From NCBI GenBank assembly GCA_022573935.1, contig JACZTE010000097.1, forward strand, positions 1-5,170: a stretch of DNA of 5,170 nt. Direction: 5' to 3'. This DNA is from Chloroflexota bacterium (GTDB taxonomy: Bacteria; Chloroflexota; Dehalococcoidia; DSTF01; RBG-16-68-14). Shown piece by piece: positions 1-5,170 of the stretch. Position 1 is the first letter of the stretch. Each line of letters begins with the position of its first letter. Position numbers and translations under genes: made by a program. The notes below the pieces were generated by a model. That model was not told where the DNA came from. It did not search any database and saw nothing but the letters and a program-made list of their open reading frames with translations.

Positions 1-284
1 AAGCGCCAGCTCTCGATCAGCGTCTCCGGATCGAGCGCGAACAGATCCTCGCGATGGCTGATGAGCAGCAGATCATCGCTTTGGACCGGCGAAGCCCAGC
101 CCCTCGGCGATGCGATAGATGTGCAGGCGGTGAGCAGGATCCCCGAGACTGCGAGTACGAGGAGCGCCAGCGAAGCGAGACGGCGAGACGCCCGTGGCGT
201 GGTTCGACGCTTAGCCGTGAACGTTTCACGTGAAACATCGTCGACGCCCCGACGTGCAGGGACGCCGTTAGGGCACTGGATCAT
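1..284 (-). CDS. Lipoprotein with PQQ/beta-propeller-like start, partial (C-terminus outside window)
   Basis: This reading frame stays open from an ATG at 284 to the window edge (94 codons, no stop), so only the N-terminus is visible. After a basic, Arg-rich segment (about residues 25-35) comes a hydrophobic stretch, SLALLVLAVSGILLTAC (38-54), that ends in a good lipobox (L-T-A-C, lipidated Cys54). This predicts a secreted, membrane-anchored lipoprotein. The last visible residues, LLLISHREDLFALDPETL, resemble a PQQ-type beta-propeller blade (pattern: hydrophobic strand, then L-ALD-ETG). That family assignment rests on one partial repeat and is inference. The ATG is the only ATG in the frame and overlaps the end of yidD by 17 bp, so the gene is probably translationally coupled to the rpmH-rnpA-yidD unit. 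The n-region before the hydrophobic core is unusually long (about 37 residues). A parS palindrome lies inside the coding region. The position after yidD is where yidC commonly lies; yidC may follow outside the window. Confidence 0.68.
   Translation of the reverse strand, partial: MIQCPNGVPARRGVDDVSRETFTAKRRTTPRASRRLASLALLVLAVSGILLTACTSIASPRGWASPVQSDDLLLISHREDLFALDPETLIESWR
222..237. promoter_or_regulatory. parS: parS centromere site (ParB binding)
   Basis: The sequence contains the perfect 14-bp palindrome GTTTCACGTGAAAC at 223-236. With flanks it matches 15 of the 16 positions of the bacterial chromosomal parS consensus TGTTTCACGTGAAACA; read on the minus strand the single mismatch is the last base. 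ParB/Spo0J loads on such sites as a CTP-dependent clamp and recruits SMC and ParA for origin segregation. It lies within the 5' coding part of the lipoprotein gene, where it encodes V-S-R-E-T, so the site is accommodated by coding sequence. Only one copy is seen in the window; parS sites usually cluster near oriC, which agrees with the neighbouring rpmH-rnpA-yidD genes. Confidence 0.9.
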
Positions 285-480
285 AACCTCTCGCGTGGAA
301 TGGGTGGCAGCGTGCCAATCGCCGCAGCGTTAGGAAGCTTCCCTTCACCACGCCGTACTTCTCAATCGCCGAGTAGCTGTAGTGCGAGCAGGACGGCTGG
401 AACCGGCACGCAGGCGGCATTCCGCTCGAGAACGCGCCCTGGTACCATCGTATCGTCGCCAGCGCAAGCCGTGTCGTCAT
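268..480 (-). CDS. yidD: YidD, membrane protein insertion efficiency factor
   Basis: This 70-residue protein matches the small YidD (DUF37/HPr-like haemolytic) family over its whole length. It shows an N-terminal amphipathic segment (TTRLALATIRWYQ), the conserved cysteine core ACRFQPSCSHYSYSAIEKYG (about residues 24-43), the KG-L-LRRLARCHPFH stretch and the family's usual end, GYDPVP. YidD acts at the inner face of the cytoplasmic membrane and assists insertion of membrane proteins by YidC. The ATG at 480 directly follows the TAA of rnpA with no spacer, and a purine-rich AGAGGAAGGA at the end of rnpA serves as its ribosome binding site, so the two genes are tightly coupled. Length is at the short end of the family, which is typically 70-90 residues. 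Confidence 0.95.
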   Translation of the reverse strand: MTTRLALATIRWYQGAFSSGMPPACRFQPSCSHYSYSAIEKYGVVKGSFLTLRRLARCHPFHARGYDPVP

Positions 481-825
481 TTAGGATCCTTCCTCTGGCT
501 TCAGCAGGCCGGCTCGGATCATGAGGCCGGCCACCGATGCGCGCAGCTCGTGATAATCGGCCTCCGCCGCGCCGCGACGGGCGTTCAGTACCACGTCCCA
601 GCCCGAAGCTATCTGCAGCGAGCGAATGGCCTCGCGGAGCCTTCGCTTCAGCCGATTGCGCTTCACGGCGTTTCCTACCGCCTTGCTCGCGGTGTAGCCG
701 AAGCGGCTCAGCGGCTGGTCGGAAGGCAATGCGCGCAAGATCAGCAACTCGCTTCGATACGGCCGGCCGCGACGATAGACGGCGGCGAACTCGCTGCGGC
801 GACTCAGCCGTTGTGCTCGGCGCAT
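481..825 (-). CDS. rnpA: Ribonuclease P protein component
   Basis: RnpA is the protein subunit of ribonuclease P; it binds the catalytic RNA and the 5' leader of pre-tRNA to assist leader removal. The protein shows the family start RLSRRSEFAAVYRRGRPYRS, the central strand FGYTASKAVGNAVKRNRLKRRLREA containing the arginine-rich RNR signature (K-RNR-KRRLRE), and the WDVVLNARRGAA segment. The start chosen is ATG at 825 (114 residues), which places the conserved RL-R-EF-AVYR at the usual distance from the N-terminus. An in-frame TTG at 837 would add four residues (118 in total); neither start has a good Shine-Dalgarno, so the choice is uncertain. The gene follows rpmH after 33 bp and abuts yidD, the classic order. 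Confidence 0.93.
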   Translation of the reverse strand: MRRAQRLSRRSEFAAVYRRGRPYRSELLILRALPSDQPLSRFGYTASKAVGNAVKRNRLKRRLREAIRSLQIASGWDVVLNARRGAAEADYHELRASVAGLMIRAGLLKPEEGS

Positions 826-858
826 GCCGTGGCCCAAGAAAGCCCGGCGAAACGAGAG

Positions 859-996
859 CTAGACAGAGAGCCGCTTCCGGCCCTTTCGTCTGCGTGCCCG
901 CAGCACGTTTCGGCCGCCGGGGGTGCTCATGCGCGCCCGAAAACCGTGAACTCGCTTGCGGGGAATTCGTTTCGGCTGATAGGTACGCTTGGGCAC
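859..996 (-). CDS. rpmH: 50S ribosomal protein L34
   Basis: This 45-residue, extremely basic protein begins [20 protein letters not shown] and continues with [20 protein letters not shown] and KRLSV. This is the L34 signature (K-RT-QP--R-R-R-HGFR-RM-T--GR-VL--RR-KGR--L) across the entire chain, with normal family length. L34 is a late-binding component of the large ribosomal subunit. The start is GTG at 996, with GGAGG at 1005-1001 only 4 nt upstream, a rather short spacing; the ATG at 1018 is out of frame. The gene is first in the rpmH-rnpA-yidD operon and has its own promoter just upstream. It is too short to be picked up by simple length-filtered gene finding. Confidence 0.95.
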   Translation of the reverse strand: MPKRTYQPKRIPRKRVHGFRARMSTPGGRNVLRARRRKGRKRLSV

Positions 997-1030
997 ACTG
1001 CCTCCGTTCTGCTCGCATGAAGCCTAGGCC

Positions 1031-1059
1031 AGTATACGAAGCTGGCGCGCGTGGGTCAA
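1031..1059 (-). promoter_or_regulatory. Sigma-70/sigma-A-type promoter of rpmH operon
   Basis: On the minus strand, TTGACC (1059-1054) and TATACT (1036-1031) are separated by exactly 17 bp. Each box matches five of six consensus bases. The predicted transcription start is near 1024, about 28 nt before the rpmH GTG start, giving a short leader that contains its GGAGG. No other well-matched pair was seen upstream of rpmH. Confidence 0.78.
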
Positions 1060-1223
1060 CGAGGAGAGGCACCGCCCTGGAGAAATGAGCAGCCAGCGCA
1101 GCCCTCCTTGTAGGAGAGGGGCGATATACAGAGCTATGTTGAGATAGATAAACTAAACAGATGGTGTATCGGTATGAACGGCTTTGGCTGCGCAGGGACG
1201 CTCTGAGACATGGACAGAACGCC
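1060..1223. other. Intergenic spacer between divergent rpmH and groES promoters
   Basis: I see no gene here. The stretch 1121-1180 is AT-rich (about 60 percent A+T) inside GC-rich surroundings, and an imperfect hairpin (7 bp with one bulged A and a TGT loop) lies around 1102-1119. I found no DnaA-box-like TTATCCACA, so there is no support for an origin in this spacer even though its gene neighbours are origin-associated in many bacteria. Confidence 0.5.
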
Positions 1224-1252
1224 TTGCGCCTGCTCGCTACGTGACGTAAGAT
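1224..1252 (+). promoter_or_regulatory. Putative sigma-A promoter of groES-groEL
   Basis: TTGCGC (1224-1229) and TAAGAT (1247-1252) are spaced 17 bp apart. The -35 box is weak (3 of 6) and the -10 is moderate (4 of 6). The predicted transcription start near 1259-1261 falls exactly at the front of the CIRCE operator, the usual arrangement for HrcA control, and this supports the call more than the box matches do. Confidence 0.55.
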
Positions 1253-1261
1253 GAGATGGCA

Positions 1262-1288
1262 TTAGCACTCTCGCCATGAGAGTGCTAA
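1262..1288. promoter_or_regulatory. CIRCE operator (HrcA binding site)
   Basis: TTAGCACTC (1262-1270) and GAGTGCTAA (1280-1288) form a perfect 9-bp inverted repeat around a 9-bp spacer, identical to the CIRCE consensus; the palindrome extends by one more A/T pair on each side. HrcA binds CIRCE and represses class I heat-shock genes, and GroEL itself favours active HrcA, so groESL should be induced on heat or folding stress. The operator would lie at the transcription start and in the groES leader. No hrcA gene is in the window. Confidence 0.97.
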
Positions 1289-1324
1289 TGTATCAGATAC
1301 CCGTATGTGAAAGGAGATCCCCTC

Positions 1325-1636
1325 ATGGCCACGGCAACAAAGAGCAAAATGAAGCTGATCCCGTTGGGCGACAGGCTGGTGATCAAGGCTGTCGAGCAAG
1401 AAGAGGTGCTATCGAGTGGCATCGTGATTCCGGATACGGCGAAGGAGAAGCCGCAGCAGGGCGAGGTCATCGCAGCCGGACCGGGCCGCCTGGACGACGA
1501 CGGCAAGCGCATCGCGATGGACGTGAAGGCCGGCGACCGTGTTCTCTATGCCAAATACTCTGGCCAGGAGATCAAGATCGACCGAGAAGAGTACATCGTC
1601 TTGTCGGAAAAGGACGTGCTCTGCAAGGTCGGTTAA
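1325..1636 (+). CDS. groES: Co-chaperonin GroES (Cpn10)
   Basis: GroES is the heptameric lid that caps GroEL and closes the folding chamber in the cytoplasm. The 103-residue protein has the family layout: the N-terminal strand KLIPLGDRLVIKAVEQEE, the mobile loop with the GroEL-contacting SSGIVIPDTAKEKPQQG stretch (about residues 31-47), the conserved EVIAAGPG, the roof hairpin LDDDGKR, and then VKAGDRVLYAKYSGQEIKIDREEYIVLSEKDVL. The start is ATG at 1325, with AGGAG at 1312-1316 eight nt upstream; a GTG at 1307 is in frame but would place the ribosome binding site inside the gene and adds non-family residues. A short N-terminal extension (ATATKSKM) precedes the conserved core. The gene is followed 46 bp later by groEL and is controlled by CIRCE. 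Confidence 0.97.
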   Translation: MATATKSKMKLIPLGDRLVIKAVEQEEVLSSGIVIPDTAKEKPQQGEVIAAGPGRLDDDGKRIAMDVKAGDRVLYAKYSGQEIKIDREEYIVLSEKDVLCKVG

Positions 1637-1667
1637 GTCCAGCGTCCGTTCTTAACTAAGGTACTGA

Positions 1668-3308
<1,641 letters not shown>

Positions 3309-3343
3309 GCAGCGCAGCTCGAACAGCAGCCAGAACATGACGA

Positions 3344-3367
3344 GGGGCCGCCCGCAAGGGCGGCCCC
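3344..3367 (+). terminator. Hairpin behind groEL, possible terminator or 3' end stabiliser
   Basis: GGGGCCGCCC (3344-3353) and GGGCGGCCCC (3358-3367) form a perfect 10-bp stem closed by a GCAA (GNRA-type) tetraloop, 35 nt after the groEL stop. There is no T-run after the stem (TGCGCATCG follows), so it is not a canonical intrinsic terminator. It may act as a T-less terminator, a pause, or an RNA 3'-end stabiliser. Confidence 0.55.
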
Positions 3368-3381
3368 TGCGCATCGATACG

Positions 3382-3434
3382 GTAGCCGAGCCTTTCCAGG
3401 CTCGGCGGCGGCGAGGCTAGAAAGCCTCGCCTAC
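3382..3434. repeat. REP/BIME-like pair of inverted palindromes with GTAG feet
   Basis: Two hairpins lie in opposite orientation. The first (3382-3406, plus) has GTAG at its foot and the 9-bp stem GCCGAGCCT with AGGCTCGGC around loop TTCC. The second (3434-3410 read on the minus strand) also starts with GTAG and has the 9-bp stem GGCGAGGCT with AGCCTCGCC around loop TTCT. The two 25-nt units match at 20 positions. Four of the five differences form two compensatory base-pair swaps in the stem and the fifth is in the loop. A GTAG foot plus palindrome in inverted pairs is the layout of bacterial REP/BIME elements mobilised by RAYT transposases; that identity is inference, since no RAYT gene or second genomic copy is visible here. 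Confidence 0.6.
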
Positions 3435-3485
3435 GGAGACGCACGCGAAGCGTTCAAATGATCCACTACCAACTGGCCGCTCAAA

Positions 3486-3514
3486 TTGACAGGCCAGGGC
3501 AACTGTAGTAACAT
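3486..3514 (+). promoter_or_regulatory. Sigma-A-type promoter of the c-di-AMP riboswitch unit
   Basis: A perfect TTGACA (3486-3491) is followed after exactly 17 bp by TAACAT (3509-3514; 4 of 6 matches). The predicted start near 3521 lies just before the riboswitch aptamer, which strongly supports the pair as the promoter of this leader RNA. Confidence 0.75.
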
Positions 3515-3525
3515 AGCTTCCCGAA

Positions 3526-3672
3526 AGGACAATTACATACCCGCCTGCCGAATCCCTGAGGAGGGGAACGGGGGAACCACGAGAACTGGGGTGAATTCCC
3601 TTCGATGCGTCGGAGGAATAGGCCAGCTCCTTCAGGCCGAACCCGTCAGCTAACCTCGTAGGCATCTGGAGG
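3526..3672 (+). promoter_or_regulatory. Cyclic di-AMP riboswitch (ydaO/yuaA type) aptamer
   Basis: The leader carries the conserved blocks of the ydaO-yuaA RNA in the right order. They are a 5' block CCGCCTGCCGAATCCC (3541-3556), the purine-rich GAGGAGGGGAAC (3559-3570), GGGGTGAATTCCC (3588-3600), and the highly diagnostic 3' block CCGAACCCGTCAGCTAACC continuing into TCGTAGGC (3638-3663). GCCT (3543-3546) can pair with AGGC (3660-3663) to close the junction. This RNA class binds two molecules of c-di-AMP and normally switches genes off when ligand is high. It lies between a good promoter and an intrinsic terminator on the same strand. Edges are approximate; the family assignment is by recognised conserved sequence, not by a covariance search. 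Confidence 0.9.
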
Positions 3673-3689
3673 AGGCGTCGACCAGCGTG

Positions 3690-3726
3690 AGCGGGACGAG
3701 GGTCGCGCCCTCGCCCTGCTATTTTT
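3690..3726 (+). terminator. Intrinsic terminator = riboswitch expression platform
   Basis: AGCGGGACGAGGG (3690-3702) pairs with CCCTCGCCCTGCT (3708-3720) around loop TCGCG. This gives a 13-position stem with one G-U pair and one A/C mismatch, followed by A and a run of five Ts (3722-3726). It starts 27 nt after the conserved aptamer core and lies before the downstream coding region, so it is the likely off-switch. Two upstream segments can compete for its arms: GGCG-CGACC (3674-3683, one bulged T) with GGTCGCGCC (3701-3709), and the aptamer's CCTCGT (3654-3659) with ACGAGG (3696-3701). Confidence 0.85.
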
Positions 3727-3818
3727 GTGCCTACAATTTGGTCGGCTTGGCCTGACTCCCCTAACCCGTTCCCAGCAATATTTTGTCGATCGCCAGATGG
3801 ACACAAGGAGGTGAATCC

Positions 3819-4337
3819 ATGCCGTGCGAGGTCGAGATACCGCAGCATTTGCGAACGGAGTCCCCGAATCGGGCCGCGGCTAAGCCTGCGAGCGCGCTAT
3901 CGGCTGGCCTGTCCAGCGGGCCGCTCAACGGGCTTTTGATCACCGCTGACCGTGCGTTGGCGCGCGCGTTTCGCCGAGAGCTGGGCCGATGCGCCGAATC
4001 TACGCTCCCCTTCGACGTGCGCGCGAACTTCGAGCAGGCGCTGACCGAGGCCGCAGACGCGTACCATTGGGTGGGCGTGGACTTGGACGGCGCCATCGCA
4101 CCGTCTGAAGCCGTGCGACTGGCCCGCTGCTCCTGGCCGGCCGCTCGTGTCGTCGTGCTGAGCGGCTGGTGGAGCGAACGCGATGTCTTCGCGCGGGACT
4201 TGGCCGATCTGGTGATCCACAAGCCTCTGCGCGCACCGGAGCTGCTCGCCTTTCTGCGCGTGCTGTCTGGCGCCCCGCAGCCGGATGCCGAGCGGGTCGG
4301 AGCGCAGAGCGAAACCGTCACCACCGCTACCGGCTAG
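3819..4337 (+). CDS. Stand-alone receiver-like (CheY-fold) protein, putative
   Basis: This 172-residue protein looks like a single response-regulator receiver domain with unstructured ends. After about 35 low-complexity residues come strand 1, GLLITAD (38-44, acidic Asp44), helix RALARAFRREL, and strand 3, WVGVD (84-88), where Asp88 is at the phosphoacceptor position. Strand 4, RVVVLS (110-115), ends in the Ser/Thr position, and strand 5, LVIHKP, holds the conserved Lys135-Pro136, followed by LRAPELLAFLRVL. The usual acidic pair after strand 1 is reduced to one Asp. No output domain follows, only an Ala/Gln/Thr-rich tail (152-172). The start is ATG at 3819, with a strong AAGGAGGTG (3805-3813); an in-frame TTG at 3783 lacks this. 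It is the only plus-strand gene after the c-di-AMP riboswitch and terminator, from which it is separated by 92 nt, and it faces pcm. Fold assignment is by pattern only. Confidence 0.8.
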   Translation: MPCEVEIPQHLRTESPNRAAAKPASALSAGLSSGPLNGLLITADRALARAFRRELGRCAESTLPFDVRANFEQALTEAADAYHWVGVDLDGAIAPSEAVRLARCSWPAARVVVLSGWWSERDVFARDLADLVIHKPLRAPELLAFLRVLSGAPQPDAERVGAQSETVTTATG

Positions 4338-4361
4338 GCTGTTCGACCAAGTCAGGGCCTT

Positions 4362-4385
4362 AAGCGCGAGCCGGACTCGCAGCTT
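4362..4385. terminator. Weak hairpin between convergent genes
   Basis: AAGCGCGAG (4362-4370) pairs with CTCGC-GCTT (4376-4385, one bulged A) around loop CCGGA, in the 47-bp gap between the receiver-like gene and the pcm stop codon. No clear T-run follows on the plus strand, so a bidirectional terminator role is only possible, not shown. Confidence 0.3.
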
Positions 4386-5074
4386 CAGGCGACGGGCTGC
4401 TGCCCGTTTTGGCGATCTCCCCGGTCTGACCAGCCTCCGTCGGTCGAGATCAACGGCACGAAACGGCATTCGCCCATGCGCTCGGTCTTGATCCCCCGCT
4501 CCGACTTGGTCGTTCGCACCAACTGCTGAACGCGCCGGCCGCCCACCGGCACCACCAGCCGGCCTCCCATCGCCAACTGTTCGACGAGCGAAGACGGCAC
4601 GTCCGGTGCGCCGGCGGCCACGGTAATCGCGTCGTAGGGCGCCTCCGCGGGCCAGCCCAGCGCCTCGCCGGCGACGACGACGCGCACGTTGGCGTAGCCG
4701 AGCAGCTCCAGCCGCCTCCGCGCCGATGCCGCCAGTTCGGGCACTCGCTCCACGCTTACCACTTCGCGCGCCATGAGCGAGAGCAGCGCCGCCTGGTAGC
4801 CGGAGCCGGTGCCTACTTCCAGCACCTTCTCGTCGCCCTGCAGCAGCATCGCCTGCGTCATGATCGCCACCATGAGCGGCTGCGAGATCGTCTGGCCGTG
4901 GCCGATCGGCAGGGGCCGGTCCTCGTACGCGTGGCGTTGCAGCTCCGATGCCACGAAGCGTTCGCGTGGCACCCGGAAAAACGCGGCGCGGACGCGCTCG
5001 TCGCGCACCTCCGCGCGGAAGGCGCGTACCATGGCCTCTCGGGCCGCCTGGTAGTCTATGGGATCGATTGGCAT
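4385..5074 (-). CDS. pcm: Protein-L-isoaspartate O-methyltransferase
   Basis: Pcm uses S-adenosylmethionine to methylate the alpha-carboxyl of L-isoaspartyl residues in aged proteins, which starts their repair to L-aspartate. The 229-residue protein has the family hallmarks in order: VPRERFV (35-41), YEDRPLPIGHGQTISQP (50-66, substrate loop), the SAM motif VLEVGTGSGYQAALL (84-98), VVSVERVPELA (105-115, acidic residue at the end of strand 2), APYDAITVAAGAPDVP, and LAMGGRLVVPVGG followed by FVPLIS. The start is ATG at 5074, with GGAGGGG (5086-5080) upstream. Where most relatives have G-D-G before the LGW stretch, this protein reads A-G-E (135-137), a departure in the SAM-binding region. The tail after FVPLIS is short and Gln/Arg-rich. 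It is convergent with the receiver-like gene; no co-directional partner is visible in the window. Confidence 0.95.
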   Translation of the reverse strand: MPIDPIDYQAAREAMVRAFRAEVRDERVRAAFFRVPRERFVASELQRHAYEDRPLPIGHGQTISQPLMVAIMTQAMLLQGDEKVLEVGTGSGYQAALLSLMAREVVSVERVPELAASARRRLELLGYANVRVVVAGEALGWPAEAPYDAITVAAGAPDVPSSLVEQLAMGGRLVVPVGGRRVQQLVRTTKSERGIKTERMGECRFVPLISTDGGWSDRGDRQNGQQPVA

Positions 5075-5170
5075 GGCTGCCCCTCCATGGGCATGCTGCC
5101 GCTGCGACCGAAGCTTAGCACATGGTTCTGAGGCGCATCCGCACCTGACGGCTGGGAAGCTGGTTGACAG
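5075..5170. other. Upstream region of pcm, with a lone TTGACA at the window edge
   Basis: No well-matched minus-strand promoter for pcm was found here; a TAAGCT preceded by TGC around 5110-5120 is only a 3-of-6 -10 match. On the plus strand, TTGACA at 5164-5169 is a perfect -35 box, but its -10 partner would lie outside the window, so a promoter for a gene to the right cannot be confirmed. Confidence 0.3.

Noticed and set aside
17..238. Open frame starting MFHVKRSR on the minus strand at the parS site
   Set aside because: The start falls within the parS palindrome; the overlapping frame with a signal peptide and lipobox is far better supported and stays open.
382..1020. Long plus-strand open frames antisense to rpmH, rnpA and yidD
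   Set aside because: They lie opposite well-supported genes, have no ribosome binding site and no family features.
362..1072. A 236-codon open frame on the minus strand across rpmH, rnpA and yidD
   Set aside because: It overlaps three certain genes in another frame, has low-complexity Arg/Ala/Pro composition and no recognisable domain; it is a by-product of high GC.
1102..1119. Bulged hairpin in the spacer as a leader RNA element or riboswitch
   Set aside because: It lies upstream of both predicted transcription starts and has no conserved RNA motif.
1060..1260. Possible oriC in the rpmH-groES spacer
   Set aside because: It is partly AT-rich and near origin-associated genes, but I found no DnaA boxes.
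1307..1324. GTG at 1307 as start of groES
   Set aside because: It would put the AGGAG ribosome binding site inside the coding region and adds residues not found in GroES.
3732..3737. TACAAT as a -10 box of a second promoter for the receiver-like gene
   Set aside because: No -35 match is found 16-18 bp upstream, where the sequence is the terminator stem, and the TG upstream is one base off the extended -10 spacing.
3417..3848. A 143-codon minus-strand frame over the groEL-downstream spacer
   Set aside because: It lies antisense to the riboswitch and its terminator and shows no domain; the conserved RNA explains the sequence better.

Overview
The window is GC-rich bacterial chromosome. Three marks place it near the replication-origin side of a chromosome: the minus-strand cluster rpmH-rnpA-yidD, which in most bacteria sits beside dnaA and yidC; a ParB parS centromere site; and divergent groES-groEL under a textbook CIRCE operator. 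The mixture suggests a member of Chloroflexota, perhaps near Thermomicrobia: a GroEL ending in proline-rich sequence plus MDY instead of a GGM tail, a beta-propeller-like lipoprotein where yidC would be expected, and a c-di-AMP riboswitch. This taxonomic guess is inference and is held loosely.

Layout. Positions 1-996 (minus strand) carry rpmH (ribosomal protein L34), rnpA (RNase P protein), yidD (membrane insertion factor) and the start of a lipoprotein gene that leaves the window. These look like one operon driven by a clear sigma-70-type promoter at 1031-1059. The lipoprotein gene contains a parS palindrome at 222-237. From 1224 to 3308 (plus strand) there is a promoter, the CIRCE operator, groES and groEL. 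Behind groEL are a strong GNRA-looped hairpin and a REP-like pair of inverted palindromes with compensatory base changes.

Positions 3486-3726 (plus) hold the most interesting part: a promoter with a perfect TTGACA box, a ydaO-type cyclic di-AMP riboswitch aptamer, and an intrinsic terminator that can compete with alternative pairings. The only gene downstream of it in the same direction is a 172-residue protein with the outline of a stand-alone response-regulator receiver domain (3819-4337). Convergent to it is pcm (protein-L-isoaspartate O-methyltransferase, 4385-5074, minus).

Functionally the window combines translation and membrane-protein biogenesis (L34, RNase P, YidD), protein folding and protein repair (GroESL, Pcm), and a second-messenger-controlled unit. 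The unusual proposal is that c-di-AMP, normally linked to potassium and cell-wall or osmotic genes, here gates transcription of a small receiver-like signalling protein.
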